The notes: generated by a model from the letters alone, not told the origin. 35,197 bases of DNA from Bacteroides sp. (GCA_014802445.1 JAAVCF010000013.1:8022-43218); one strand, 5' to 3'; counted from the stretch's first letter, positions 7,989-15,846 are shown. Translations and numbers: made by a program.

Positions 7989-9856
7989 TTCCCTCCCCTC
8001 ACAGCCCCCAAAGCAACAACGGCTCTCGCCCCCGTCGCAGCTCACTGCTCGCGCTGGGGGCGGCTGTCATTATCGGTCTGCCCGTGGTGATGGGCCAGAG
8101 CCCCGCCCCTAAGGCCCCCGCGCCACCCAAGGCGCAGGCTCCCGCCGCCACCACCGTGAAGCCCACCGTGCCCGGCGCTGACCGCCACCAGCCCGGAAAG
8201 GTGTTTCTGGAGCATGCCGACCTCCTGGAGATGGACGAGAAGCGCAGCCCCGACTTCCAGATTCTCCGGGGCAACGTGGTGTTTCGCAAGGACAACATGT
8301 TCATGTACTGCGACAGCGCCTACTTCTACGAAGCCACAAACTCCCTCGACGCATTCTCAAACGTCAAGATGGAGCAGGGCGACACCCTCTTCGTCTACGG
8401 CGACGAGCTCAACTATAACGGCCTTGACCAGATTGCCCGCCTCTTTGCCGACCCGGGACGGCGTGTGAGGATGATTAACCGCGACGTGACCCTCAGCTCT
8501 GACCGCTTCACCTACGACATTGAGCTCAACAAAGGCTACTACGACACCGGCGGAGAGCTAACCGACAAGAACAACCGCCTCACATCCCTGGAAGGCGAAT
8601 ACTATCCCGCCACCAAGGACGCGTTCTTCTTTCAGAACGTGGTCCTCACCGGGCCCCACCGAAACGACACCCTGGTGATGCGCACCGACTCGCTGCGCTA
8701 CAACACTGACTCCCGCATAGCCACCCTGCTCTGTTACACCGAGATTGAAAACCGCGACGGCAAAATCATATCCACCTCCGGCACCTACAACACCGCCACC
8801 GAAAAAGCCGACCTCTTTGCCCGCTCACGCGTGATTACCACCCAAGGCAACACCCTTGAGGGCGACACGCTCTTTTACGACCGCCGAACAGGCATTGGCG
8901 AAGCCTTCGGCAACATGGTCATCAACAACCCCGAGAAACACTCCACCCTCATGGGCGACTACGGCTTCTACAACGAGCTCACCGACTCAGCCTTCGTCAC
9001 CGGCAGCGCCCTAGCAATGGAGTATTCCCGCCCTGACACCCTCTTCATCCACGCCGACACCATCGTGGCCCGCACCCTCCCTGACTCCACCCACATCACC
9101 GACGCCTTCCGCAATGTGCGGTTTTTCCGCCGCGACATCCAGGGCCTCTGTGACTCAATGGTGTTCACCGAGGCCGACTCCACCCTCCTGATGCGTCACC
9201 ACCCGGTGATGTGGAACGGACAGCGACAGATTTTCGGCAACGAAATCATGGTCCACCTCACCGACTCCACCGCCGACTGGGCCCGCCTCCCTGACTTCGG
9301 CATGATGGTTGACCACATTGCCGACGACTGCTTCGACCAGCTCTCAGGCAGCGACATGACGGTGTGGCTCACCGACACCACCGTGACCCGCCTCTACGTG
9401 GAGGGCAACGTGCAGCTCATCCTCTTCCCCATGGAGCAGGACTCCACGTATAATAAATTTACCTTCGTGGAAAGCTCATTCCTTGACGCCACGTTCACTG
9501 ACAACAACATTGACCACGTGCTCTTCTGGCCCGAGACCGAAGGGTTCGTCACCCCCCTCTATCTTGCCAAACCCAAGGAATACTTCCTGGAAACCTTCCA
9601 GAACTATTCCGACCTCCGCCCGCTGACCCCCGATGAAGTGTTTGACATCCCCGAGCGCATGAGCCTGCTGATGGCCCAGCCCCCGGTGGGCGGCCGGCGC
9701 CGTCCTGCCGAAGGTCCCCGCCGCGGCCCTGCCGTGCCCCGCCTGCCCGAGCGCATCATAGCCCCCGAGGCCAAGCCCGAGGCCGACCCCGCCACGGAAG
9801 CCGTGCCGGCAAAGCCGCGTGACCCCTCGCGCCCTGACTATCCTGATCTCCTGTAA
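7985..9856 (+). CDS. OstA-like protein (LptA/LptD N-terminal-type LPS transport domain)
   Basis: 623 residues when started at ATG 7985, which overlaps the stop of the SurA-like gene as ATGA and gives a clean signal peptide (RRSSLLALGAAVIIGLPVVMGQ, split across arginine-rich start and hydrophobic core). The frame is open upstream but lies inside the previous gene. Repeated short beta segments of the OstA type are seen throughout (FQILRGNVVFRKDNMFMYCDS, DTLFVYGDELNYNG, TLEGDTLFYDRRTGIGEAFG), as in the beta-jellyroll of LptA and the N-terminus of LptD. The last 60 residues are a Pro/Arg-rich tail. No C-terminal LptD barrel is evident. Expected role: carrying LPS across the periplasm, alongside the two chaperones that help assemble outer-membrane proteins. 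Confidence 0.85.
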   Translation: MIPSPHSPQSNNGSRPRRSSLLALGAAVIIGLPVVMGQSPAPKAPAPPKAQAPAATTVKPTVPGADRHQPGKVFLEHADLLEMDEKRSPDFQILRGNVVFRKDNMFMYCDSAYFYEATNSLDAFSNVKMEQGDTLFVYGDELNYNGLDQIARLFADPGRRVRMINRDVTLSSDRFTYDIELNKGYYDTGGELTDKNNRLTSLEGEYYPATKDAFFFQNVVLTGPHRNDTLVMRTDSLRYNTDSRIATLLCYTEIENRDGKIISTSGTYNTATEKADLFARSRVITTQGNTLEGDTLFYDRRTGIGEAFGNMVINNPEKHSTLMGDYGFYNELTDSAFVTGSALAMEYSRPDTLFIHADTIVARTLPDSTHITDAFRNVRFFRRDIQGLCDSMVFTEADSTLLMRHHPVMWNGQRQIFGNEIMVHLTDSTADWARLPDFGMMVDHIADDCFDQLSGSDMTVWLTDTTVTRLYVEGNVQLILFPMEQDSTYNKFTFVESSFLDATFTDNNIDHVLFWPETEGFVTPLYLAKPKEYFLETFQNYSDLRPLTPDEVFDIPERMSLLMAQPPVGGRRRPAEGPRRGPAVPRLPERIIAPEAKPEADPATEAVPAKPRDPSRPDYPDLL

Positions 9857-9894
9857 AAAACAACCACTCTACAAACCATCCTAACCGTCAAAGC

Positions 9895-10488
9895 ATGAAG
9901 AAACTACTCTATTCCATCGTGGCCATGATTCTGGTAATCATGTGTGCATGCTCATCAAAGAGCGCCGACTCAGCCACTGCCGCCGGCGCCGACTCAACTG
10001 CTGCCGCCACCGACACCTCGAAAGTACTCGTGGCCTACTTCTCCGCCACCGGCATCACCGCCGACGTGGCCCGTCGCCTTGCCGACGCCACCTCAGGCAC
10101 CCTGCTGGAGATTGCGCCCGTCGAGCGCTACACCGAAGCTGACCTTGACTGGCACAACAAGCAGAGCCGCAGCAGCGTGGAGATGCAGGATTCCACCTCG
10201 CGCCCGGCCATCGTGCCCGACTCGCTCTCTATGGCTGACTACGATGTGGTGCTCATAGGCTTCCCCGTGTGGTGGGACCTCGCACCCCGCGAAATCAACA
10301 CCTTCATCGAGAGCCATGACCTCGACGGCAAGACCATCTATGCCTTCGCCACCTCAGGCGGCTCCACCATCGCCAACAGCGCCCTGAAGCTCAAGGAAGC
10401 CTATCCCATGCTCTCATGGGGCGAAGGCAAGCTTCTCAACAGCCCCACCGACGAGGAAATCCAAGCCTGGGTGGCCACCCTCCGCTGA
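9895..10488 (+). CDS. Flavodoxin-family lipoprotein
   Basis: 197 residues. The N-terminus is a lipoprotein signal with the lipidated cysteine at residue 19 (IMCACSSK), then a low-complexity Ala/Ser/Thr linker. No acidic residues follow the cysteine, so a periplasmic rather than surface location is inferred. The flavodoxin fold shows as VLVAYFSATGITADVARRLADAT (phosphate-binding loop, split here by one break), YDVVLIGFPVWWDLAPREINTFIE and IYAFATSGGSTIANS. This matches the Flavodoxin_4 family, common as secreted or lipid-anchored proteins in Bacteroidales. It binds FMN and moves electrons; partners are not visible here. It lies 38 bases after the OstA-like gene and ends at a terminator facing the convergent yihY-type gene. 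Confidence 0.88.
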   Translation: MKKLLYSIVAMILVIMCACSSKSADSATAAGADSTAAATDTSKVLVAYFSATGITADVARRLADATSGTLLEIAPVERYTEADLDWHNKQSRSSVEMQDSTSRPAIVPDSLSMADYDVVLIGFPVWWDLAPREINTFIESHDLDGKTIYAFATSGGSTIANSALKLKEAYPMLSWGEGKLLNSPTDEEIQAWVATLR

Positions 10489-10512
10489 TTCTCCCCCGCC
10501 GCATAAACACAC

Positions 10513-10549
10513 CTCCGCCCCGCCGACTGATGCTGTCAGCGGGGCGGAG
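10513..10549 (+). terminator. Terminator-like hairpin between convergent genes
   Basis: CTCCGCCCCGC (10513-10523) pairs perfectly with GCGGGGCGGAG (10539-10549) around a 15-base loop and is followed by cgcatttta. It sits between the flavodoxin stop (10488) and the stop of the convergent YihY gene (10575). The T run is short, so termination strength is uncertain. Confidence 0.65.
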
Positions 10550-10574
10550 CGCATTTTATGGTTGCGGCAATCTC

Positions 10575-11939
10575 TCAGCCTATGGTGAGCGAGGTGAGCT
10601 CCACATCGCTCTTGCCCCGGGTCACGCTCTGCTCAATGGAGTCAACGAGAGTGTCAACTGATGCAAAGCGGGTGGAAAAATCGGGGATGAAATCGCTCAC
10701 ACCATGCTTGAGCAGCGCGTCCATGGCCGAGCCCACGCTGTACCACGCCGGCTCATGGGTGGGCACCAGCGGCCACTCCTTGACCTCCTCGCCAGCATCG
10801 TTGGGCCCCACGTGACACACCAGCCCAATCTCCAGCAGCTGGTTCACAAGGTCATTAACCAGCCTGGGCGGGATGGCATAGTCACGCACAATGGCCTCAG
10901 CCGTGAGCGGAGCCTCATTGTTCTTGAAGCGCTTAACGATGATGGTCAGGATAGCCAGCTGCACCTTCAGCCTATAGTTGACCGAAATGCGGTTAACCTG
11001 ATTCTCAAAGGCAAACTGGAAGATGTTTTGCGACGAATAGCAGACCCCCGCGCCAATAAACGTGATGAGCCACACAAGCTGCAGCCATATCAGCAGCAAC
11101 GGCAGGAATGAGAATGAACCGTAGATGGCGTTATACTTGGCCACATACATCTGTCCCGACACGAAGAGCCACTGCAGCACCTGATAACCCGTGCCGGCAA
11201 GCACTCCCGCCGCAAGAGCGTTGAGAGGCTTCACGCGAGTGTTGGGCACGAGCATGTAAGCCCCCGCAAAGGCGAGCCATGAGAGCACCACCGAGGCCGA
11301 GTCAAGCAGAGTGGTCAGCACCGGCGTGAAGAAGTTCCAGTCAAAGAGGTGTTTGAGCGTGGACGACATCAGCACCGTGATGCCGCTGGAGCATATCATC
11401 AACACGGGCAGGATGAGCAGGATGGCCGTGTAGTCACTGAGCTTGCGCCAGATGGTGCGCCCGTTTTTCACGCCCCAGATGGAGTTGAACACATCCTCCA
11501 CATTGCTCAGCAGCGAAATCAATGTCCAGAGCAGGAAAGCGATGCCGATGCCCACAAAGAGCCCCTCGGAGGCCTGTTCCAGATAGGAGTCCACGAAGCG
11601 AAACGACGTGTCCAGCACCCTTCGCTGCGCCGGGAAGTAGGCATAAAGCTCCTGCTGCAGATAGTCCTGAAGGCCGAATCCGCGCCCTATGGCCAGCAGC
11701 AGCGCCAGCATCGGCACAATGGCAAGCAGCGTCCTGTAGGTCATGGCGCAGGCCTTTGACTGAAGGTCGCCGTCAGTGAAGCCGCGAACCGTCAGGTTCA
11801 CCACCTTCACCAGATTGACCTTCCAGGAGTGGCGCGAGTCCTGCCACACTCCGTTGTTGTAATATTCCCATGCCTGTTTGCCCCACTCCACCGAGCGGGT
11901 AATCAGAGAGGATAGCTTTGAGATTTTTTTATCAGCCAC
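10575..11939 (-). CDS. YihY/BrkB family inner-membrane protein with C-terminal winged-helix-like region
   Basis: 454 residues with a GTG start at 11939 (GTG GCT GAT AAA AAA); no better ATG lies in frame nearby. The family core is clear: ALTYRTLLAIVP-like segment (here ACAMTYRTLLAIVPMLALLLAIG), then about six membrane segments (LFVGIGIAFLLWTLISLL, YTAILLILPVLMICSSGI, VVLSWLAFAGAYMLVPN, LNALAAGVLAGTGYQVLQWLF, FLPLLLIWLQLVWLITFIGAGVCY) and the VNxxWG-type motif FNSIWGVKNGR. After about residue 330 comes a soluble domain of 120 residues (LTAEAIVRDYAIPPRLVNDLVNQL) that looks like a winged helix, common in the Bacteroidetes versions. The family was once called ribonuclease BN; that is not its function, which remains unknown. 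It lies downstream of rnpB on the same strand. Confidence 0.88.
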   Translation of the reverse strand: MADKKISKLSSLITRSVEWGKQAWEYYNNGVWQDSRHSWKVNLVKVVNLTVRGFTDGDLQSKACAMTYRTLLAIVPMLALLLAIGRGFGLQDYLQQELYAYFPAQRRVLDTSFRFVDSYLEQASEGLFVGIGIAFLLWTLISLLSNVEDVFNSIWGVKNGRTIWRKLSDYTAILLILPVLMICSSGITVLMSSTLKHLFDWNFFTPVLTTLLDSASVVLSWLAFAGAYMLVPNTRVKPLNALAAGVLAGTGYQVLQWLFVSGQMYVAKYNAIYGSFSFLPLLLIWLQLVWLITFIGAGVCYSSQNIFQFAFENQVNRISVNYRLKVQLAILTIIVKRFKNNEAPLTAEAIVRDYAIPPRLVNDLVNQLLEIGLVCHVGPNDAGEEVKEWPLVPTHEPAWYSVGSAMDALLKHGVSDFIPDFSTRFASVDTLVDSIEQSVTRGKSDVELTSLTIG

Positions 11940-12026
11940 AGTGTTATGAGGGGGGATTGAAGGTGTGTGATGTGTCAGGGATGGTTATGAGCCGCGGGAG
12001 TGAGGGGGAATAGAGAAAAAGGGAAA

Positions 12027-12423
12027 GTGGTCGGGGCTATAAGCCGGGTTATGTCGTTGCGGCGCTTCGTCGCCTGACGGGGCTTACGCCTCCGCCGCGC
12101 GGCCACCGCCACGGTCTTGTCATTTATCTAGGCGGCCTAAACCGCTCAAGCAGCCTACCCCCCGGCAGCGGACGAGCAATCCTTAAATGCCGGTGTACTT
12201 GGCCTTGCAACCCATAAGACGTGCGGCACGACGTGTTGCCACGCCGCCCGGTGGGCTCTTACCCCACCTTTTCACCCTTACCCGCGCGGAGCGGGCGGTT
12301 GTTTTCTGTCACGCTACTCTGCCGTTGCCGACAGCTTGCCGTTAACAAGTATGGTGCTCTGTGTTGCCCGGACTTTCCTCTTGCCGCCTATACATCGGCA
12401 AGCGACATGACCGCCCCGGCCAC
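12027..12423 (-). ncRNA. rnpB: RNase P RNA, bacterial class A
   Basis: The catalytic RNA of RNase P, which trims tRNA 5' ends. On the minus strand the conserved P4/CRI block GAGGAAAGTCCGGGC lies at 12380-12366. The 3' signature taacccggcttat lies near 12052-12038. The ends pair as helix P1: 12423-12413 with 12037-12027, ten of eleven bases matching. Length of about 397 nt fits bacterial class A. The transcript ends in a C/T-rich run (ctttccctttttctc on the minus strand). No protein-coding frame in the interval is credible. Confidence 0.95.
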
Positions 12424-12432
12424 TTTCCGCCG

Positions 12433-12440
12433 CAAATTTA
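12433..12440 (-). promoter_or_regulatory. -7 promoter box of rnpB, overlapping the ndh stop codon
   Basis: On the minus strand TAAATTTG (12440-12433) is an exact TAnnTTTG match, and a start about 7 bases later falls at the P1 helix of RNase P RNA. Its first bases TAA are the stop codon of ndh (12440-12438). Confidence 0.75.
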
Positions 12441-13733
12441 ACTATTTTTTTCGTCCCAGCGGCTTCTCAGGGGATATTTAGTGGTGTGGATGAGCAGGCG
12501 CAGCGAGGTGTTGTGGGTGAAATAGGCCCATATCCAGTTGATAAGCACGGTGAGCTTGTTGCGCATGCCCAGCAGGCTAATAAGGTGGACAAACATCCAA
12601 GCCAGCCAGGCCATGAAGCCGTGGAGGCGCATCTTGCCCAGGTCGGCCACGGCGCGGTTGCGCCCTATGGTGGCCATGGAGCCTTTGTCGTCATAGGTGA
12701 ACTCACGGTCATAGCGGTCATCGTTGAGCTCCCTGGCAAGGAAGCGGGCCTGCTGGATGGCCGTCTGCGCCAGCTGAGGGAATCCATGGGGATAGGCCTC
12801 GGTTTCGGTGAAGCTGATGTCGCCAATGGCAAACACTTCATTGTGGCTCTTGGCCCGGCAGTTAGGCAGCGTCACGATTCGGCCGCCGGGGCCGCGCTCA
12901 AGCTCGCCGCCTGTCACCTCAAATCCGCAGCCGGTGATGCCCGCCGTCCACACCACTGTCTCGCTCTCCACCTCCGTGCCGTCGGCAAAGGTCACCGTCC
13001 GGCCATCGAAGGTTTTCATCAGCGTGTTGAGCTTCACGTCAACCATCAGCGCCGCCAGTGAGCTCAGCGCGTTGGCCGAGGCCTCTTTACTCATGGTGCG
13101 CAGCAGGCGGTCACTCCCCTCCACGAGCAGCACGCTCACCTCGTCAGCGTCAAGATCAGGATATTCACGCTTGATAATGTCGCGCTTCATCTCGCCGATG
13201 GCACCGGCAATCTCCACTCCCGTGGGGCCGCCCCCTATCACCACAAAGCTCAGCAACCTCCGCTTAATCTCGGGGCTGGAGCACACGCTGGCGCGCTCCA
13301 GACGGTCAAGAATCTCGTTGCGCAGGCGGATGGCCTCGGCTGTGGATTTGAGGGTGTAGACTCGCTTCTGAAGCGTGTCGTCGCCAAAAAAGTTGTTGGT
13401 GGTGCCGGCAGCAATCACCAGCTTGTCATAGTGAAGCGTCTCATACTGCGTCTTCACCTCGCGGCGCTCAAGATTGATTGAGCGCACGTCGCCCATGTGA
13501 AACCGTGCCCCGCGGGCCCGCTTGGCAATCTCGCGCCTGAAGGGAAAGGAGATGCTGGCGGGGTCAAGGCCGCTTGACGCCACCTGATAAAACAGGGGCG
13601 GGAAACTGTGGAAATTGTTGCGGTCAATGAGCGTCACATCGTAGCGTCGACGGTCAATCTGCTTAATGAAATTGAGTCCGGCAAATCCGCCGCCTATCAC
13701 CACAATGCGCTTGCGTTGGGAATCGGGTTTCAT
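12438..13733 (-). CDS. ndh: Type II NADH dehydrogenase (NAD(P)/FAD-dependent oxidoreductase)
   Basis: 431 residues. The first Rossmann motif for FAD is VVIGGGFAGLNFIKQID at residues about 11-27. The second, for NADH, is FVVIGGGPTGVEIAGAIGE at about 163-181. The C-terminal FAD-contact segment is NEVFAIGDIS, followed by the quinone-site-type region GFPQLAQTAIQQARFLA. A hydrophobic, membrane-binding C-terminal stretch (FMAWLAWMFVHLISLLGMRNKLTVLINWIW) is typical of NDH-2. It oxidises NADH and reduces membrane quinone without pumping protons. The start at 13733 gives a normal N-terminus; a perfect 10-bp hairpin lies just upstream. The stop codon is shared with the rnpB promoter, so rnpB is transcribed from the end of this gene. 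Confidence 0.93.
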   Translation of the reverse strand: MKPDSQRKRIVVIGGGFAGLNFIKQIDRRRYDVTLIDRNNFHSFPPLFYQVASSGLDPASISFPFRREIAKRARGARFHMGDVRSINLERREVKTQYETLHYDKLVIAAGTTNNFFGDDTLQKRVYTLKSTAEAIRLRNEILDRLERASVCSSPEIKRRLLSFVVIGGGPTGVEIAGAIGEMKRDIIKREYPDLDADEVSVLLVEGSDRLLRTMSKEASANALSSLAALMVDVKLNTLMKTFDGRTVTFADGTEVESETVVWTAGITGCGFEVTGGELERGPGGRIVTLPNCRAKSHNEVFAIGDISFTETEAYPHGFPQLAQTAIQQARFLARELNDDRYDREFTYDDKGSMATIGRNRAVADLGKMRLHGFMAWLAWMFVHLISLLGMRNKLTVLINWIWAYFTHNTSLRLLIHTTKYPLRSRWDEKNS

Positions 13734-13747
13734 AGTTGAGAGCGTAA

Positions 13748-13770
13748 GAGTGTTTGACTATCAAACACTC
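13748..13770. repeat. Perfect inverted repeat upstream of ndh
   Basis: GAGTGTTTGA (13748-13757) and TCAAACACTC (13761-13770) pair perfectly around a 3-base centre. It lies 15 bases before the ndh start. It could be an operator or a leader hairpin; no T run follows on either strand. Confidence 0.6.
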
Positions 13771-13779
13771 TCGCCCCCC

Positions 13780-13801
13780 TAAAAGTTGAGCAGGCGGTAA
13801 C
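13780..13801. repeat. 22-bp copy of the 3' end of the dipeptidase gene
   Basis: These 22 bases are identical to 14667-14688 and 16739-16760. In those places they encode the last residues (YRLLNF and stop, minus strand) of the dipeptidase gene or its fragment. Here they stand alone. Together the three copies delimit two accessory segments. Confidence 0.8.
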
Positions 13802-13935
13802 CCGCATCCTCAGATAGCCCTCCCCGGCCACGAAGCCCCCATCCTCGGCTGTCCTGATGCCGCCCCACCTCACCAGCCATAACAATGTGTTATAAAACAT
13901 CACCAATAAAACTCAAATTATTCGAATAAAAATAG

Positions 13936-13943
13936 TAGTTTTG
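13936..13943 (+). promoter_or_regulatory. -7 promoter box of the orphan secreted-protein gene
   Basis: TAGTTTTG is an exact TAnnTTTG match, 37 bases before the ATG at 13981. The surroundings are AT-rich. No clear -33 TTG is seen. Confidence 0.55.
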
Positions 13944-13980
13944 TAAAATCACAACCATAAATCCCCAACAGCTTCCGACA

Positions 13981-14436
13981 ATGAAACATCTTTTAATATT
14001 AGCCTCTTTATTATTATGTTTCACTAACCTGATTTATTCGGCAGAACGTGACCTGCCATTGGATTCCGGTCGGAAATATATCTGCTATGAATTGGGAAAT
14101 TTCTATGCAATATATATTGCCGATGGAGACTCTATTTGTGATGTCATAGTCCATGACAGTAGAGGAAGTTGTGATTCAACAACATGTCAGAAATCGCCAA
14201 TCTTAAAATGGGCCTTTGATGATATGGGAAACGAGACAACAAAATCTCCGGCAATCCCCAACAACGCTTATGGCCCTCTTTACTATACACTATCGATTCT
14301 AAGTGATGGCAGTAGTAAAACTATTTCTTCATCTATGTTGATAACTGATTATAGTGATGATGTGGAGCGAAAAATCAAAGAACTTAAGACTTTCATTATT
14401 CAACTATGGATTCCATTTATAGAAGGGAAGCAATAA
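13981..14436 (+). CDS. Orphan secreted protein, function unknown
   Basis: 151 residues, not recognised as any family. It starts with a clear signal peptide (MKHLLILASLLLCFTNLIYS, cleavage expected near AERD). Four cysteines are visible after the signal: YICYE, SICDV, GSCDS and TTCQK, which would allow disulfide bonds in the periplasm or outside the cell. The C-terminal part is helical and lysine-rich (ERKIKELKTFIIQLWIPF). Codon use is AT-rich (many aaa, att, tta), unlike the GC-rich neighbours, a sign of recent acquisition. It has its own promoter box and sits between two copies of the dipeptidase 3' end. Not a known toxin or immunity protein by eye. Confidence 0.65.
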   Translation: MKHLLILASLLLCFTNLIYSAERDLPLDSGRKYICYELGNFYAIYIADGDSICDVIVHDSRGSCDSTTCQKSPILKWAFDDMGNETTKSPAIPNNAYGPLYYTLSILSDGSSKTISSSMLITDYSDDVERKIKELKTFIIQLWIPFIEGKQ

Positions 14437-14471
14437 CTTTCGCTAAACATCACAGAGAACAAACATCTTGA

Positions 14472-14557
14472 CGATTGATTCTCAATCGCATTCTCGCAGC
14501 ACATGGCGACATATTTTGTCGCGGAGTGCGGGCGGCCCGAACGGCCGCCCCTACATT
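14472..14557 (+). repeat. Single copy of the double-hairpin repeat
   Basis: It has hairpin 1 CGATTG-ATTCT-CAATCG (14472-14488), then gacatattttgtcgcggag and hairpin 2 with arms GGGCGGCC/GGCCGCCC around CGAAC, ending ccctacatt. This is the same design as the tandem array at 2455. Two positions of hairpin 2 are changed together so that pairing is kept. Confidence 0.85.
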
Positions 14558-14885
14558 CTTTAGCGAGCACCCTCATCACGCACGTCTCATGTCATCTACC
14601 CACCCACCAACTGCATTGCCTTATCACATTGACCCCAACGTTTCCGGTGTTGGGGGGGCGCGCCGCTAAAAGTTGAGCAGGCGGTAACGCTGCTTGGCCT
14701 CGGCGCGGGTGCAGAGGTTGAAATGCCACCACTCCGTCCTCAGCGGCTTGAACCCTCCGGCCTGCATGATGCGGCGCAGCAGCAGGCGGTTGGCCCGCTC
14801 GGCGGCGGTGATCACTCCGCGGCTCACGAGCTGCGCCTCGCGGTCAATGTTGGCCTCCGGACCGAGATGGTCCACCGGGGTGCCC
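14482..14885. repeat. Left copy of a ~404-bp direct duplication
   Basis: This segment (end of the hairpin repeat, a ~100-bp spacer and the last 220 bp of the dipeptidase gene) repeats at 16550-16957 in the same orientation. The dipeptidase part differs at about 10 of 219 positions, nearly all silent; the spacer differs more. The copies flank the AT-rich methyltransferase and the IS element. Identity to the right copy ends abruptly after ggtgccc at 14885. Confidence 0.85.
14666..14885 (-). pseudogene. 3' fragment of the VanX/DdpX-like dipeptidase gene
   Basis: The minus-strand frame matches the last 73 residues of the intact gene at 16738-17412, from MGTPVDHLGPEANID to RYRLLNF and stop, including the metal-site motif EWWH. 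Only two residues differ (A for T in both cases). The N-terminal two thirds, including the signal peptide and the HxxGxxxD motif, are missing, so it cannot be an active enzyme. The break at 14885/14886 runs into unrelated AT-rich sequence just before the methyltransferase stop codon. Confidence 0.85.
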
Positions 14886-14914
14886 TGAGTGTTTGTTTGT
14901 GTTGCTCGGTGAAC

Positions 14915-15697
14915 TCACATTTGTTGCTTTCTGCATATAATCAGTTCTTCGCCATTGCGGAAACCATATTTATCTGTTATTTCTGCATTATAAGTGATGC
15001 GTTCCACTTGAAACCCGACTTCACTCAGCCGATCAAAATAGTCAAGTCCATATAATCGCACATGGTCCCTTTGGCCAAAACGTTGTTCTCTCTCAGCGTC
15101 AGAAAGAATCTCGTCTTTGCGCTGCTCTATGGTAACCTTTGCGGAATTACGTTTCATTGGCACCATGAGGATAGCGATTCCTTTTTCTGTGAGGATACGA
15201 TGGATTTCTCTCATGGCTTTTCGGTCATCAATGACGTGTTCTAACACATGATTACAAATAACCATATCAAAGGATGAATCAGCAAATTCCATTTCACAGA
15301 CGTCGCCGGATAGCACAAAGTCGGGATAGCTATACCCCTCGCAATGTTTATCCATGCACGTGTATGTAATATTCCGGAGCTTCCGAATTTTGTTCAGTAT
15401 CTGCAATTCCGGAGCTATGTGCAATATCCTTAATCCGTCACGGCTTTCGATTTTGAAGTCATTGACGAGCCAATAGTAAAGCTGCCTCATACGTGGAAAG
15501 GAATTACACGACCAACAAACTCCATGGTCCTTGAGCTCAGTCAGAGAGCCGTCGGAATATCTTAAATAGAATGGCTTGAATTGCTTATAACCTTTATTGC
15601 AGATATTGCATCTGACGTTGGAGCCTCTGTGACTGTATATAATAAACTTGCGGTAACCGGGGCGTAATATCTTTTTTATCAATTCTTTAATATTCAT
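14915..15697 (-). CDS. SAM-dependent methyltransferase with N-terminal zinc ribbon
   Basis: 260 residues. The N-terminus has two CxxC pairs (C30/C33 in CNIC, C61/C64 in CWSC) that would bind zinc. A class I methyltransferase fold follows: LRILHIAPELQIL as a degenerate glycine-poor motif I, the acidic YTCMDKH strand, GDVCEMEFADSSFDMVICNHVLEHVIDDRKAMREIHRIL (motifs II-IV), and GIAILMVPM. This type is found in Bacteroides surface-glycan gene sets, but no glycan genes are near. Substrate unknown. The gene is AT-rich compared with its surroundings and lies between the two copies of a direct duplication, so it was probably brought in by transfer. A good minus-strand promoter lies at 15792-15822. 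Confidence 0.85.
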   Translation of the reverse strand: MNIKELIKKILRPGYRKFIIYSHRGSNVRCNICNKGYKQFKPFYLRYSDGSLTELKDHGVCWSCNSFPRMRQLYYWLVNDFKIESRDGLRILHIAPELQILNKIRKLRNITYTCMDKHCEGYSYPDFVLSGDVCEMEFADSSFDMVICNHVLEHVIDDRKAMREIHRILTEKGIAILMVPMKRNSAKVTIEQRKDEILSDAEREQRFGQRDHVRLYGLDYFDRLSEVGFQVERITYNAEITDKYGFRNGEELIICRKQQM

Positions 15698-15791
15698 ATC
15701 TCTAATTTTGAGTTCTTTGATAGATTAACTGACCTGTTATCAATGATGTAAGTATTGGGATTTAAGGTCTTGGTGGGTTTGTTGGATTGCA

Positions 15792-15822
15792 CAAAGATAA
15801 TCAAAAACTATTAGAATTACAA
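15792..15822 (-). promoter_or_regulatory. Promoter of the methyltransferase gene
   Basis: On the minus strand TTG (15822-15820), a 20-base spacer and TATCTTTG (15799-15792) match the Bacteroidota consensus in both boxes and spacing. The expected start near 15785 gives a leader of about 88 nt before the ATG at 15697. Confidence 0.7.
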
Positions 15823-15846
15823 TAGCGTTTGGTTGGGAATAATATG

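Noticed and set aside
12221..12481. 86-codon open frame over the RNase P RNA
   Set aside because: It lies within the conserved RNase P RNA core on the opposite strand and has no protein features.
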